Below are positions 43,788 to 52,172 of a stretch of 64,000 bases of DNA, piece after piece. Position 1 is the first letter of the stretch. Every line of letters begins with the position of its first letter. Source of the stretch: SZUA-584 sp040768905 (GTDB lineage Bacteria > Bacillota > Clostridia > Christensenellales > SZUA-584); contig JAXGMA010000001.1 in the NCBI GenBank assembly GCA_040768905.1, positions 248,001 to 312,000 on the forward strand, read 5' to 3'. The position numbers were made by a program, and so were the translations under genes. Under the pieces are notes generated by a model, which made no database searches, was not told where the DNA came from, and was given only the letters and a program-made list of their open reading frames with translations.

Positions 43788-43813
43788 AGATCAATTCGGG
43801 GGTACAAAAGATA

Positions 43814-44359
43814 ATGAGATTGATGATCAGACTTTTATTTACGCTTTACATCTTGTTTGTGCTTTTTATTATCGGCGTAGTACTGGGATGCGTATGGGGT
43901 TTGATTGATCAAGCACATCCGCAGTTTTGGCTCAAAGCACTCTACGAGGATCCGGCTGTTTTTTGGGCAGTTTCAATCGGAGGTGTTGTGATCGCGATTC
44001 TCAGCTTCGTACTGATGTTTTCTGGTTCGCGCAAACGCAAGCCGAAAACGGCCTATGTCAGCACAACGGACAGCGGCATGATAGCGGTCACTTTAAGCGC
44101 GCTTGAAGAGATGACAACGCGTTTTATATCCGCCAATGAGGCTGTGCGCAGCGTTAAGGCTTCGGCTTCGGTCAGAGACAGCAAACTGATCATCAGGGCA
44201 AACATGACCGTGGCGGAGGACACAAACATACCAGAAGCGCTAAAGGCGCTTCAGGACGGCCTCAAGGCGCATTTGGAGACGCTTTCCGGTATCGAGGTCG
44301 GCAGAATACTGCTGCTTGTGGAGAAGACAGCCCAGACAGTAAAGGCGCGTGTTGAATAG
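43814..44359 (+). CDS. amaP: Alkaline shock membrane anchor protein AmaP
   Basis: This 181-residue protein has two N-terminal membrane helices (LLFTLYILFVLFIIGVVL and WAVSIGGVVIAILSFVLMF) and a cytosolic domain (TTDSGMIAVTLSALEEMTTRF). It anchors Asp23 at the membrane. It shares its last base with the next gene. Confidence 0.88.
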   Translation: MRLMIRLLFTLYILFVLFIIGVVLGCVWGLIDQAHPQFWLKALYEDPAVFWAVSIGGVVIAILSFVLMFSGSRKRKPKTAYVSTTDSGMIAVTLSALEEMTTRFISANEAVRSVKASASVRDSKLIIRANMTVAEDTNIPEALKALQDGLKAHLETLSGIEVGRILLLVEKTAQTVKARVE

Positions 44360-44586
44360 TGCAGGATTCCAAGGATTTCTTTGAATTTATCAAAGCAAAA
44401 AAAGGATTATTGATCGGAACAGTCGTCGGGCTTTTGGTGGGCGTGCTGATACTCTCCATTGGCTTTTTCAGTACGCTTTTTATTGCTTTTTGTATGGGCT
44501 TGGGCGCTTTTTTAGGTACGCGCAACCGTTTCAGAAAAAAATTATTTGAAATTCTGGATAAAATATTGCCAGACATCTTTAAATAA
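44359..44586 (+). CDS. DUF2273 small membrane protein
   Basis: This 75-residue protein has two hydrophobic helices (LLIGTVVGLLVGVLILSIGF and LFIAFCMGLGAFLG) and a basic C terminus, matching the DUF2273 family found with Asp23/AmaP. GTG start at 44359. It probably belongs to the envelope-stress module. nusB follows 11 bases later. Confidence 0.8.
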   Translation: MQDSKDFFEFIKAKKGLLIGTVVGLLVGVLILSIGFFSTLFIAFCMGLGAFLGTRNRFRKKLFEILDKILPDIFK

Positions 44587-44597
44587 CGGAGGGTTCA

Positions 44598-45023
44598 TTG
44601 AGCAGAAGATCGGCCAGAGATACCGCGTTTCGCCTGTTCTATGAGTATGCGGTAAACGGAGAGTTCAATCCCGCAACGATGGACGTCATGCGGGATTGTT
44701 TTGATAAAGGCATGAATGAAAACGCCTGGGCATACGTGTCACGGCTTATTGAGATACTCAAAGAAAACAATACGGCTGTTGATGGGGTGATTGCCGCACA
44801 CTCAAAAAAATGGAGCATCACGCACATGGCCAAGGTGGAACTCTCGATACTGCGGCTCGGCATATGCGAGATCCTCTATTGCGATGATATTCACGAGAGC
44901 ATCACGATCAACGAATGTGTGGAACTGGCGAAAAAGTATGCGTCGGATAAATCGGCAAGCTTTGTCAACGGCATACTCGCCGCTGTTGTGTCTGAGCAAA
45001 AAACGGCGCATGAGCTTACCTGA
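44598..45023 (+). CDS. nusB: Transcription antitermination factor NusB
   Basis: This 141-residue all-helical protein binds boxA RNA with ribosomal protein S10 and promotes rRNA antitermination. RRSARDTAFRLFYEYAV at the N terminus, and AKVELSILRLGICEILYCDDI with SITINECVELAKKY, are conserved. The start is TTG 44598 with GGAGGGTTCA upstream. It overlaps the TsaD-like gene. Confidence 0.94.
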   Translation: MSRRSARDTAFRLFYEYAVNGEFNPATMDVMRDCFDKGMNENAWAYVSRLIEILKENNTAVDGVIAAHSKKWSITHMAKVELSILRLGICEILYCDDIHESITINECVELAKKYASDKSASFVNGILAAVVSEQKTAHELT

Positions 45024-45960
45024 CGCATTTTTGGCCCTGGATACCAGCGCATACACCACGTCCGTTGCCGCCATTGCGGACGGGCGTGTGCTGTTTGACG
45101 GCAGGATCATGCTTAAGGTTCCTTTCGGCAGCCGGGGGCTTAGGCAGTCAGAGGCCGTCTTTGCCCACATCAAGAACCTTCGGACGCTGTTTTGTGACTG
45201 TGAGCTGAAAAAACTTTCTTTGAAGGGCGTGGCCTTCAGCGACAAACCGTGCCCGGCAGAAGGTTCCTATATGCCTGTGTTTTGTGCGGGCGCATCGCAT
45301 GCGCAAGCCATATCTGCCGCTCTTGGTGTATCACAATTCCCGCTCTCACATCAGCACGGGCATATATACTCCGCTTTTTTGGAGCAGCCAGTGGATGACG
45401 GCGAATACGGCGTGTTCCATGTGTCTGGCGGCACGCTCGACCTGCTGCGCGTGGCTATCAAAGAAGGCATCGTGCGCGGCATATCACCCATTGGCGGCAA
45501 GCTGGATCTGACATGCGGGCAGCTGATCGACCGGGTGGGCGTTAAGGCAGGCCTGCCGTTCCCATCGGGCGCAGCCATAGAGCAGCTTTATACAAAAGGC
45601 AGTGCGCCGCTTGCCGTGCATGTGGACGGGCTTTCTGCCAATCTTTCCGGCGCGGAAACGCAGGCAATGCGCAGGCTTGACGCGGGAGAAGCTGTCGATA
45701 ACGTATGCAGTGCTGTGATCGACTGTGTGGCTCAGACGCTTGGAAAACTGCTTGATCACGCGGCGGAGCAAACCGGCCTGTGTCAGTATATTTTCACCGG
45801 CGGCGTGATGCGCAACGCCGTTATCAGAGAACATATGAAAAACATGTGCGCAAGAGTCGGCATCCGCTGCATCATTGCGCAGAAAAAATATTGCAGCGAC
45901 AACGCTTGCGGGCTTGCGCTTGCGGCGCAGCGGCTGTTTAGCAAAGGAGACAAGATTTGA
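45010..45960 (+). CDS. TsaD/Kae1-like M22 family paralogue
   Basis: This 316-residue actin-fold protein resembles TsaD (tRNA threonylcarbamoyladenosine synthesis). The HxxxH metal motif persists as HQHGHIYSAF, and SGGTLDL, FTGGVMRN and YCSDNACGLALA replace the canonical SGGHTQL, AGGVAAN and CTDNAAMIA. These changes argue that it is a divergent paralogue rather than the housekeeping TsaD. It sits between nusB and folD, a location known for this paralogue in Clostridia. ATG 45010 overlaps nusB. The role is not established. Confidence 0.8.
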   Translation: MSLPDAFLALDTSAYTTSVAAIADGRVLFDGRIMLKVPFGSRGLRQSEAVFAHIKNLRTLFCDCELKKLSLKGVAFSDKPCPAEGSYMPVFCAGASHAQAISAALGVSQFPLSHQHGHIYSAFLEQPVDDGEYGVFHVSGGTLDLLRVAIKEGIVRGISPIGGKLDLTCGQLIDRVGVKAGLPFPSGAAIEQLYTKGSAPLAVHVDGLSANLSGAETQAMRRLDAGEAVDNVCSAVIDCVAQTLGKLLDHAAEQTGLCQYIFTGGVMRNAVIREHMKNMCARVGIRCIIAQKKYCSDNACGLALAAQRLFSKGDKI

Positions 45961-46796
45961 AGATCATTGACGGGAAAGCCATTGCGGCTCAGTTAAGAGT
46001 AAGGCTCAAAGAAGACGTAACTGCCCTGAAACAAAAAGGCATCATCCCGGGGCTAGCCGTTGTGCTGGTGGGGGACGACCCTGCTTCGGCTGTTTATGTG
46101 TGCAACAAAGAACGCGGCTGTGAAGAAATCGGGATACGTTCTAAGGTTTACCGGCTGAGTGCGGACACGACGCAGCAGCAGCTCATAGCGTTGATCCGCA
46201 CCCTGAATGCTGACAATTCACTGCACGGCATGCTCATACAGCTGCCTTTGCCTGCCCATCTTGATACGCTTGCGGTGCTGCGTGAAGTCAACCCTGACAA
46301 AGATGTGGACGGGCTGCATGTGGTGACGGCGGGCAGGCTGCTGGTCGGAGAAAAAGGGTTTATTCCATGCACGCCAAAAGGCATCATACACCTTATAAAA
46401 TCAACGGGTATCGACATCGCAGGCAAAAGCGCGGTCGTCGTGGGGCGCAGCAATATGGTCGGCAAACCCGTATCGCTTCTGTTGCTGTCTCATAACGCCA
46501 CAGTGACGATGTGCCATTCTCGCACACAGGATCTTGCACAGGTCTGCGCCGGTGCGGACATCCTCGTCGCGGCGATCGGCCGTCCCGAAATGATCACGGG
46601 CGCGTTTATTAAGCCAGGTGCAGTGGTCATTGATGTGGGCACGACAAAAGTTGACGGAAAGCTCAAAGGCGATGTACTCTTCGAGCAGGCCGCAGAAAAG
46701 GCCGCGTTTTTAACGCCTGTCCCCGGCGGCGTTGGGCCGATGACCATCACGATGCTGCTCGAAAACACCATCGAGGCTGCAAGGATTTATGGCTGA
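45957..46796 (+). CDS. folD: Bifunctional methylenetetrahydrofolate dehydrogenase/cyclohydrolase
   Basis: This 279-residue enzyme interconverts methylene- and formyl-tetrahydrofolate. Seen are the catalytic Tyr-x-x-x-Lys in VYVCNKER, GMLIQLPLPAHLD, PDKDVDGLH, the NADP motif GRSNMVGKPVSLLLL, and TPVPGGVGPMT. The start is TTG 45957, 6 bases after AAAGGAG. The 3' end overlaps xseA. Confidence 0.96.
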   Translation: MKIIDGKAIAAQLRVRLKEDVTALKQKGIIPGLAVVLVGDDPASAVYVCNKERGCEEIGIRSKVYRLSADTTQQQLIALIRTLNADNSLHGMLIQLPLPAHLDTLAVLREVNPDKDVDGLHVVTAGRLLVGEKGFIPCTPKGIIHLIKSTGIDIAGKSAVVVGRSNMVGKPVSLLLLSHNATVTMCHSRTQDLAQVCAGADILVAAIGRPEMITGAFIKPGAVVIDVGTTKVDGKLKGDVLFEQAAEKAAFLTPVPGGVGPMTITMLLENTIEAARIYG

Positions 46797-47976
46797 TATT
46801 GTATTTACCGTATCCCAGATCAACGAATATTTAAGCCGCAAAATGTTCAGTGATCCGTTTTTGACCCGGATCAAAGTGGTCGGCGAGGTCACCAACTTGA
46901 AGCTGTCGTCAGTTGGGCACGCCTTTTTCTCCTTAAAGGATGAGGATGCGCTCATTGGCTGCATCATTTATGACTATCAGGCAGATGAACAATGGGAGAT
47001 ACTAAAAGACGGCGCTTTGGTTGAGATAGGCGGACGCATCACGTTTTACCGCAGATCTGCGGCTGTACAGCTTGTGGTACAAACGGCAGCGCTGCATGGG
47101 ATCGGGGATTTGTTCGCGCGTCTTGAGAGGACAAAACAAAAGCTTCTCAGCGAAGGCCTGTTTGATGTCCAACACAAAAAACCACTGCCGTATCTTGCAC
47201 TGCGTATCGGGCTAGTGACGTCATCCTCGGGCGCGGTCATGCATGACATCATCAGTGTGGCGAAGCGGCGGTTTGAAGGCATCCATATCACTGTGTACCC
47301 TGTGGCCGTGCAGGGCGCCGAAGCGGCTGCACAGATCTGCCGCGGCATCGCGCATTTCAATGATGCGATGGATATCGACGTGATCATCGTTGCACGCGGG
47401 GGAGGGTCGCTTGAAGACCTGTCCGCATTCAACGAGGAAAGCGTTGTGAGGGCGGTGTTCGGTTCGGCCATTCCGGTCGTTTCCGCGGTCGGGCATGAAA
47501 CAGATTATACGCTGTGCGACTTAGCCGCCGATCTGCGCGCACCCACACCGTCTGCCGCAGCGGAAATGGCCGTGCGTGATAAAAACGAAGTCAAAACCAT
47601 GCTCGCCGCACACAAAGATGCAATGAAAAATGCGCTGGAAGAGGTGCTTGCGCAGCGCGCGTCGCGTCTTGATGCGCAAAAACTCAGCCTAAGCGTCTAT
47701 CCCCTGCGCATGAAGCTCTCGCATTCCGGCATGCGCATTGACGCAGATAAAGCGCTGATCAAGAGCGCGCTTGAGACAACGATAAATCAAACAGCCATGC
47801 GTATTGAAAAATACCGCGCCCTGCTTGAAAGTTTAAACCCGCGCGGTATACTCGAACGCGGTTACGCTATTGTATACGACAAAAACGGCAATGTCGTTGT
47901 GTCTTCAACAAAAGCGGCGGGCAGCATGAGTGTGGAATTCGCCGACGGCCGCGTGGCCGTGGAAAGAAAGGGCTGA
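46789..47976 (+). CDS. xseA: Exodeoxyribonuclease VII large subunit
   Basis: This 395-residue protein has an N-terminal OB-fold (VFTVSQINEYLSRKM, VVGEVTNLKLSSVGHAFFSLKD), the nuclease core (LVTSSSGAVMHDI, DVIIVARGGGSLEDLSAFNEE, SAVGHETDYTLCDLAADLRAPTPSAAAE) and a C-terminal coiled coil. It degrades single-stranded DNA with XseB. Confidence 0.96.
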   Translation: MADIVFTVSQINEYLSRKMFSDPFLTRIKVVGEVTNLKLSSVGHAFFSLKDEDALIGCIIYDYQADEQWEILKDGALVEIGGRITFYRRSAAVQLVVQTAALHGIGDLFARLERTKQKLLSEGLFDVQHKKPLPYLALRIGLVTSSSGAVMHDIISVAKRRFEGIHITVYPVAVQGAEAAAQICRGIAHFNDAMDIDVIIVARGGGSLEDLSAFNEESVVRAVFGSAIPVVSAVGHETDYTLCDLAADLRAPTPSAAAEMAVRDKNEVKTMLAAHKDAMKNALEEVLAQRASRLDAQKLSLSVYPLRMKLSHSGMRIDADKALIKSALETTINQTAMRIEKYRALLESLNPRGILERGYAIVYDKNGNVVVSSTKAAGSMSVEFADGRVAVERKG

Positions 47977-47980
47977 TTTT

Positions 47981-48199
47981 TTGGGAGATTTTGAACAGGA
48001 ACTCAATAAGCTTTCGGAGATCGCGCAGCGCCTGCAATCCGGGCAGGAGGGCATTGAAAAAAGCATGGCGCTTTACACGCAGGGCATAAGCCTTGCGGAC
48101 GCGCTGCAAAAAAAGCTGGACGCATACAAAACGCAAATAGAAATACTGAAAACCGATGCGGACATCAATGCTTATCCTGATGATCATGAAGATGAATGA
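47981..48199 (+). CDS. xseB: Exodeoxyribonuclease VII small subunit
   Basis: This 72-residue helical protein has the pattern DFEQELNKLSEIAQRLQSGQ followed by SMALYTQGISLADALQKKLD, typical of XseB. The start is TTG 47981, just after the xseA stop, with AAAGGG upstream. It overlaps ispA by 14 bases. Confidence 0.9.
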   Translation: MGDFEQELNKLSEIAQRLQSGQEGIEKSMALYTQGISLADALQKKLDAYKTQIEILKTDADINAYPDDHEDE

Positions 48200-49067
48200 G
48201 ATTGCGCGCCTTGTGCCTTTGATAGAAACGCGCCTTGCTGAGCTGACGGATGAGATCTGTGAACCCGGCATTTTAAAGGACGCGATGAGCTACAGCCTTA
48301 TTGGCGGCGGCAAGCGGCTTCGGCCTGTGCTTTGCCTGATGTCAGCCGGTATGTACGGCGATGCAAGAAGGGCGCTTGATTATGCCTGCGCCATTGAGAT
48401 GATTCATACCTACTCGCTGGTCCATGACGACCTGCCCGCGATGGATAACGATACGCTTCGGCGCGGAAAACCGACAAATCATGTGGTTTTCGGCGAAGCG
48501 CATGCCATTCTTGCAGGAGACGGGCTGCTGAGCAGCGCTTATGAAGTGATGCTCAAATGCGCTGTTTCCGACAAGGGCAGCGGGCTTTGCCACTTAAAAG
48601 CCATGCAGATCATTGCCAATGCCGCGGGCGCTAAAGGCATGATTGCCGGCCAGGTTTCAGATATGGGTTTTGAAGGCGCCGGGCTGGATCTGGATGCGCT
48701 GCGCTATATCCACGAGCGAAAAACAGCGGCACTGATACGTGCTTCCGTGATGTCCGGCGCGGCGCTCATGGGTGCGGATGAGCAAGACCTTAAAAGCCTC
48801 GGCGTATACGGCGCCTGCATCGGGCTCGTTTTTCAGATCTTGGACGATATACTCGATGTGCAGGGCAGCGGAGAAAAACTCGGTAAAACGACAGGCAAAG
48901 ACAAACAGAGAGGCAAACTCACATTTGCGAGTGCGTACGGTATCGCCGAATCACGCCATATTGCCCGCGCAAAAACCAAAAAAGCCATTGAAGCGCTGTC
49001 GCGTTTTGGCGCCCGCGCGCATGCACTCAAAGATATTGCCCTGGAGCTTATGGAAAGGGAAAAATAA
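48186..49067 (+). CDS. ispA: Polyprenyl (farnesyl) diphosphate synthase
   Basis: This protein of about 293 residues condenses isopentenyl and allylic diphosphates. The first Asp-rich motif is in HDDLPAMDNDTLRRGKPTNH, the second in QILDDILDVQG. GGGKRLRPVL is conserved near the N terminus. The residues upstream of the first motif suit a short-chain (C15/C20) product, which is inferred. ATG 48186 or 48192 are both possible; both lie within xseB. In relatives dxs often follows; here a terminator does. Confidence 0.92.
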   Translation: MKMNEIARLVPLIETRLAELTDEICEPGILKDAMSYSLIGGGKRLRPVLCLMSAGMYGDARRALDYACAIEMIHTYSLVHDDLPAMDNDTLRRGKPTNHVVFGEAHAILAGDGLLSSAYEVMLKCAVSDKGSGLCHLKAMQIIANAAGAKGMIAGQVSDMGFEGAGLDLDALRYIHERKTAALIRASVMSGAALMGADEQDLKSLGVYGACIGLVFQILDDILDVQGSGEKLGKTTGKDKQRGKLTFASAYGIAESRHIARAKTKKAIEALSRFGARAHALKDIALELMEREK

Positions 49068-49098
49068 CAGCTTATTCATTTGCAGATACAAGTCAATT

Positions 49099-49140
49099 AA
49101 AATGCGCTTGGTTTGGTTGCTCTCACGAAGCGCATTTTTT
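49099..49140 (+). terminator. Intrinsic terminator after ispA
   Basis: AAAATGCGCTT and AAGCGCATTTT form an 11-bp stem, followed by T. Confidence 0.88.
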
Positions 49141-49288
49141 GATAAAAATATTTAAAATTATTTTGCTTAAATCATCAACAATATACTTTTAAAAGGGCAA
49201 CAGCGCTGCTCTTGGGCAACATCTCCTTGTGAATAGAACAACAGACTGTACGTGCTTCGTTCAGGTTTTTTTTGTTGTCTGATCTGCC

Positions 49289-49317
49289 GTATAAAACAAA
49301 TTTGCATGGCAAAGCTA
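49289..49317 (+). promoter_or_regulatory. Candidate forespore (sigma-F/G) promoter of sigG
   Basis: GTATA (49289-49293) and GGCAAAGCTA (49308-49317), 14 bases apart, match the forespore -35 and -10 consensus with one mismatch in the -10 and a slightly short spacer. The implied start is about 27 bases before the ATG of sigG. Confidence 0.5.
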
Positions 49318-49350
49318 GTCATATCAAACGCGACTTACAGGGGATATGAC

Positions 49351-50124
49351 ATGCTGATTAATAAGGTTGAGATCTGCGGCGTCGACACATCAAAGCTGCC
49401 CGTCATGAAGCCCAAACAAATGACAGAGACGATGCTCAGGGTCAAAGCAGGAGACCAGAGCGCGCGCGAGGAATTCATCAAATGCAATCTGAGGCTCGTC
49501 CTGAGCGTGATCCAGCGTTTTACGGGACGCAGGGAAAACATGGACGATCTGTTCCAGGTGGGATGCATCGGGCTTATTAAAGCGATAGACAATTTCAATG
49601 TCGAACTGGGCGTGCGCTTTTCCACTTATGCCGTGCCCATGATCACGGGGGAGCTGAGGCGTTACCTGCGCGACAACAACAGCATCCGAGTCTCTCGTTC
49701 GCTGCGCGACATCGCATATAAAGCTTTGCAGATAAGAAATTTTCTATCCAAGAAGAACAGCGCTGAGCCCAGCGTAGAAGCCATAGCAAAAGAGATGGGC
49801 ATCCATGTGGAGGATATCGTGTTCGCCCTGGATGCGATACAGGACCCCGTTTCGCTTTACGAGCCTGTGTATCACGATGGTTCGGATGCCATGTTCGTGA
49901 TGGATCAGCTGGCCGATAAAAGCTGTGCGGATGAAATGTGGCTTGAAGGGCTTGCGCTCAAGGAAGCCATCGATAAATTGAGTGAGCGCGAGAAAAACAT
50001 CATCACCATGCGATTTTATCAGGGCAAGACGCAAATGGAAGTGGCTGAGGAGATTGGCATATCGCAAGCACAGGTCTCAAGGCTTGAAAAAAACGCTTTA
50101 AAAAGCATGAAAAGAAATATTTGA
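49351..50124 (+). CDS. sigG: Forespore sigma factor SigG
   Basis: This 257-residue sigma-70 family factor begins with NKVEICGVDTSKLPV, the SigG-specific N terminus. Region 2 has NLRLVLSVIQRF, DDLFQVGCIGLIKAIDNF and FSTYAVPMITGELRRYLRD. Region 4 has GKTQMEVAEEIGISQAQVSRLEK. It directs late forespore gene expression. The start is ATG 49351 with AGGGG upstream; the longer frame has a candidate promoter in its 5' part. Confidence 0.95.
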   Translation: MLINKVEICGVDTSKLPVMKPKQMTETMLRVKAGDQSAREEFIKCNLRLVLSVIQRFTGRRENMDDLFQVGCIGLIKAIDNFNVELGVRFSTYAVPMITGELRRYLRDNNSIRVSRSLRDIAYKALQIRNFLSKKNSAEPSVEAIAKEMGIHVEDIVFALDAIQDPVSLYEPVYHDGSDAMFVMDQLADKSCADEMWLEGLALKEAIDKLSEREKNIITMRFYQGKTQMEVAEEIGISQAQVSRLEKNALKSMKRNI

Positions 50125-50136
50125 TCACAAAAGCTG

Positions 50137-50178
50137 AAAAGACCTTTGTGTAGAGAAAAGCCACAGGGTCTTTTTTTT
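50137..50178 (+). terminator. Intrinsic terminator after sigG
   Basis: AAAAGACC/TTTGTG pairs with CACA/GGGTCTTTT, followed by a long T run. Confidence 0.82.
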
Positions 50179-50213
50179 GTGATGGATAATATGATGGAAC
50201 GGGGGTGATTTAT

Positions 50214-50474
50214 ATGACGCGGTACTCCAAACTCCGTCAAAAAGAAGTGGTCAACGTTCTTGACGGTGCGCGCCTCGGATATATTTGCGATCTTGTTATA
50301 GAGGCAGGCACCGGAAAGGTTTGCGCGATCGTCGTGCCCGGCCCGACACGGCTGTCTTTTCTTTTCAAGGGCGAGCGCGACAGCGTGATCCCGTGGAGCA
50401 ATATTCGCAAAATCGGCGCAGATGTGGTGCTTGTTGAGATCGACGTCAATTGTGTGCCGAACTATCAGGGCTGA
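50214..50474 (+). CDS. YlmC/YmxH family PRC-barrel sporulation protein
   Basis: This 86-residue protein has a PRC-barrel core (SKLRQKEVVNVLDGARLGYI, then DLVIEAGTGKVCAIVV, IPWSNIRKIGADVVLV). The YlmC/YmxH family often adjoins sigG in Clostridia and is linked to sporulation; the molecular role is unclear. ATG 50214 follows GGGGGTGA; an in-frame GTG at 50205 lies inside that site. Confidence 0.88.
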   Translation: MTRYSKLRQKEVVNVLDGARLGYICDLVIEAGTGKVCAIVVPGPTRLSFLFKGERDSVIPWSNIRKIGADVVLVEIDVNCVPNYQG

Positions 50475-50498
50475 CCTTGAGGCCCTGGCTCCGGCATA

Positions 50499-50527
50499 TT
50501 GGTAATTCTGCGGTACTGTGCTATAAT
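50499..50527 (+). promoter_or_regulatory. Sigma-A promoter of nrdR
   Basis: TTGGTA (50499-50504), 17-base spacer, TATAAT (50522-50527). Confidence 0.72.
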
Positions 50528-50556
50528 AAAGCCAACAAATTTTTGGGGGCTAAAAT

Positions 50557-51012
50557 ATGAAATGTATTTATTGCGGTCATCTTGAAAGCAAAGTCGTTGA
50601 TTCGCGGCCGACTGACGAGGGAAGCTCCATAAGACGCCGCAGGGAATGCCTCTCATGCAAGAAGCGGTTTACGACCTACGAGAAGATTGACAGCCTGCCG
50701 CTTCTGGTCATCAAGAAAAATGGCGACCGTGTGCCGTTTGATGCAGACAAGATAAAAATGGGCATCATCAAAGCATGCGAAAAACGGCCTGTCCCCATGC
50801 ATGAAATCGAAGCGCTCGTGGCAAGCGTTGAAAAGAATATATTCAACTCCCTGCGTCAGGAGATCACCACACGCGAGATCGGCGGTCTGGTGATGCGCGG
50901 CTTAAAAGAGCTTGATGATGTGGCTTACGTGCGTTTTGCTTCTGTTTACAAGGAATTCAAAGACGTTGATACGTTTATGAAAGAATTACAAAGACTCCTG
51001 GAAGAAAAATGA
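50557..51012 (+). CDS. nrdR: Transcriptional repressor NrdR
   Basis: This 151-residue regulator of ribonucleotide reductase genes has an N-terminal zinc ribbon (MKCIYCGHLESKV, ECLSCKKRFTTYE) and an ATP-cone domain (VIKKNGDRVPFDADKIKMGI) that senses dATP/ATP. Length is typical. pgeF follows with a 4-base overlap. Confidence 0.97.
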   Translation: MKCIYCGHLESKVVDSRPTDEGSSIRRRRECLSCKKRFTTYEKIDSLPLLVIKKNGDRVPFDADKIKMGIIKACEKRPVPMHEIEALVASVEKNIFNSLRQEITTREIGGLVMRGLKELDDVAYVRFASVYKEFKDVDTFMKELQRLLEEK

Positions 51013-51821
51013 GTATCCAAAAAGGTTTTACACGGCATTCATCAAACGGTGTCAGCTTTTTGACCATACCCTCTTTTGACCGGCTGGGCGGTGTGTGCTG
51101 CGCGTTCTCGACACGTATCGGCGGTGTGAGCCCCAAGCCTTATGACAGCCTTAATTTCAGCCGTAAGCGCGAAAACAACCCTCAAAATTTCTCTGAGAAT
51201 TTAATGCGTTTTGGCGTTGCTGCAGGTTTTGACAGCACACAGGCGGTTGGCATCAACTATGCCCACAGTGCGGCGGTCTTGCGCGTATATACCGGCGAGA
51301 AGGGGCGCGGCATCATACGGGAGCCACTGTCTCAAATCTGTGACGGGCTCTGCAGCGATACCAAAGGCCTGCCGCTCGTTTCGTTTCATGCGGATTGTGT
51401 GCCGCTATTCTTTTACGACCCTGTTCGGTGCGCCGTGGCTGTTTGCCATGCAGGATGGCGCGGCGTTGCTGAGCATATCACTCAACATGCCGTTCATGCG
51501 CTGGCAGACATCGGCTGCAAGGTACAAGATATATATGCGGCAGTCGGCCCTTGCATCAGCGTGAAGCATTTCGAGGTGGGGCACGATGTGTATGAACTTT
51601 TCCGCCGAACATTTGGCAACGCAGCTGTACTTTTAAGGGACGGCAGATTTTATGTCGATCTAAACAGCGCCTGCGTGTCTAGTATGCTCCAATCCGGTTT
51701 GAAGCCGGCGCACATCACGGACGCAGCGCTTTGCACTTTTGGCGATGCACAGCTGTTTTTCTCACACAGGCGCGACCACGGGCAGACAGGCGCTATGGCA
51801 GCCGTTATTGCCCTTTTATAG
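51009..51821 (+). CDS. pgeF: PgeF/YfiH family (laccase-domain) enzyme
   Basis: This 270-residue protein contains FHADCVPLFFYD, CHAGWRG and VGPCIS, the zinc-binding His/Cys motifs of the family. Members have been described as purine nucleoside phosphorylase/adenosine deaminase-like enzymes and as peptidoglycan editing factor PgeF; the older label is multicopper polyphenol oxidase. It overlaps nrdR and probably shares its promoter. Confidence 0.9.
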   Translation: MSIQKGFTRHSSNGVSFLTIPSFDRLGGVCCAFSTRIGGVSPKPYDSLNFSRKRENNPQNFSENLMRFGVAAGFDSTQAVGINYAHSAAVLRVYTGEKGRGIIREPLSQICDGLCSDTKGLPLVSFHADCVPLFFYDPVRCAVAVCHAGWRGVAEHITQHAVHALADIGCKVQDIYAAVGPCISVKHFEVGHDVYELFRRTFGNAAVLLRDGRFYVDLNSACVSSMLQSGLKPAHITDAALCTFGDAQLFFSHRRDHGQTGAMAAVIALL

Positions 51822-51958
51822 CGGCATACGTGCACAAACAAAGGTAAATAAAATAAACACTTCGACAATATCCTTGGAAAGTTTGGGCAGTCTTTGCATC
51901 CTGAAAGGACAAAAGGGCTTAATTCAGCGCAGAAAATGACGAATAATGTCATAAATGG

Positions 51959-51988
51959 TTGACAATGCATAGTATAATATGGTAGATT
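51959..51988 (+). promoter_or_regulatory. Promoter region of the c-di-GMP riboswitch
   Basis: Two overlapping options exist: TTGACA (51959-51964) with TAGATT (51983-51988) 18 bases on, or TATAAT (51973-51978) without a good -35. I prefer the first by spacing. The upstream part of the 51822-52172 gap holds nothing else I can support. Confidence 0.5.
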
Positions 51989-52010
51989 AAGTCGATAATT
52001 AGATAAAATT

Positions 52011-52097
52011 ATATGTGAAAAGCAAACCCGAGTGAAAGCCGGGGGCGCAAAGCACGAAATCTAAAGCGACGCCCCAGTGCGCCAGGATTGTTCGGCC
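52011..52097 (+). promoter_or_regulatory. Cyclic di-GMP-I riboswitch (GEMM motif)
   Basis: The block AAGCAAACCCGAGTGAAAG, then GGCGCAAAGC, ATCTAAAGCGAC and GCGCCAGGATTG, follows the order of conserved GEMM-I elements (GCAAACC, GAAA loop, CGCAAAGC, CTAA, GCCAGGTTG). GCAC (52051-52054) pairs with GTGC (52077-52080) in the second arm. An intrinsic terminator follows directly, so ligand binding should control read-through into the surface protein gene. Confidence 0.8.
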
Positions 52098-52137
52098 GCC
52101 TCAGTGATTTTTGAGCGGCTTTTTATTTTTTTATTTA
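52095..52137 (+). terminator. Riboswitch expression-platform terminator
   Basis: GCCGC-CTCA and TGA-GCGGC form a stem followed by TTTTTATTTTTTT, upstream of the coding region. It overlaps the 3' edge of the aptamer by a few bases. Confidence 0.82.
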
Positions 52138-52172
52138 AACCAAAAGATAAATGTACATGGAGGAGCAAGACG

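Noticed and set aside
51959..51978. TTGACA paired with the nearby TATAAT as one promoter
   Set aside because: Only 8 bases separate the hexamers, far too short for sigma-A; listed instead with a downstream -10 alternative.
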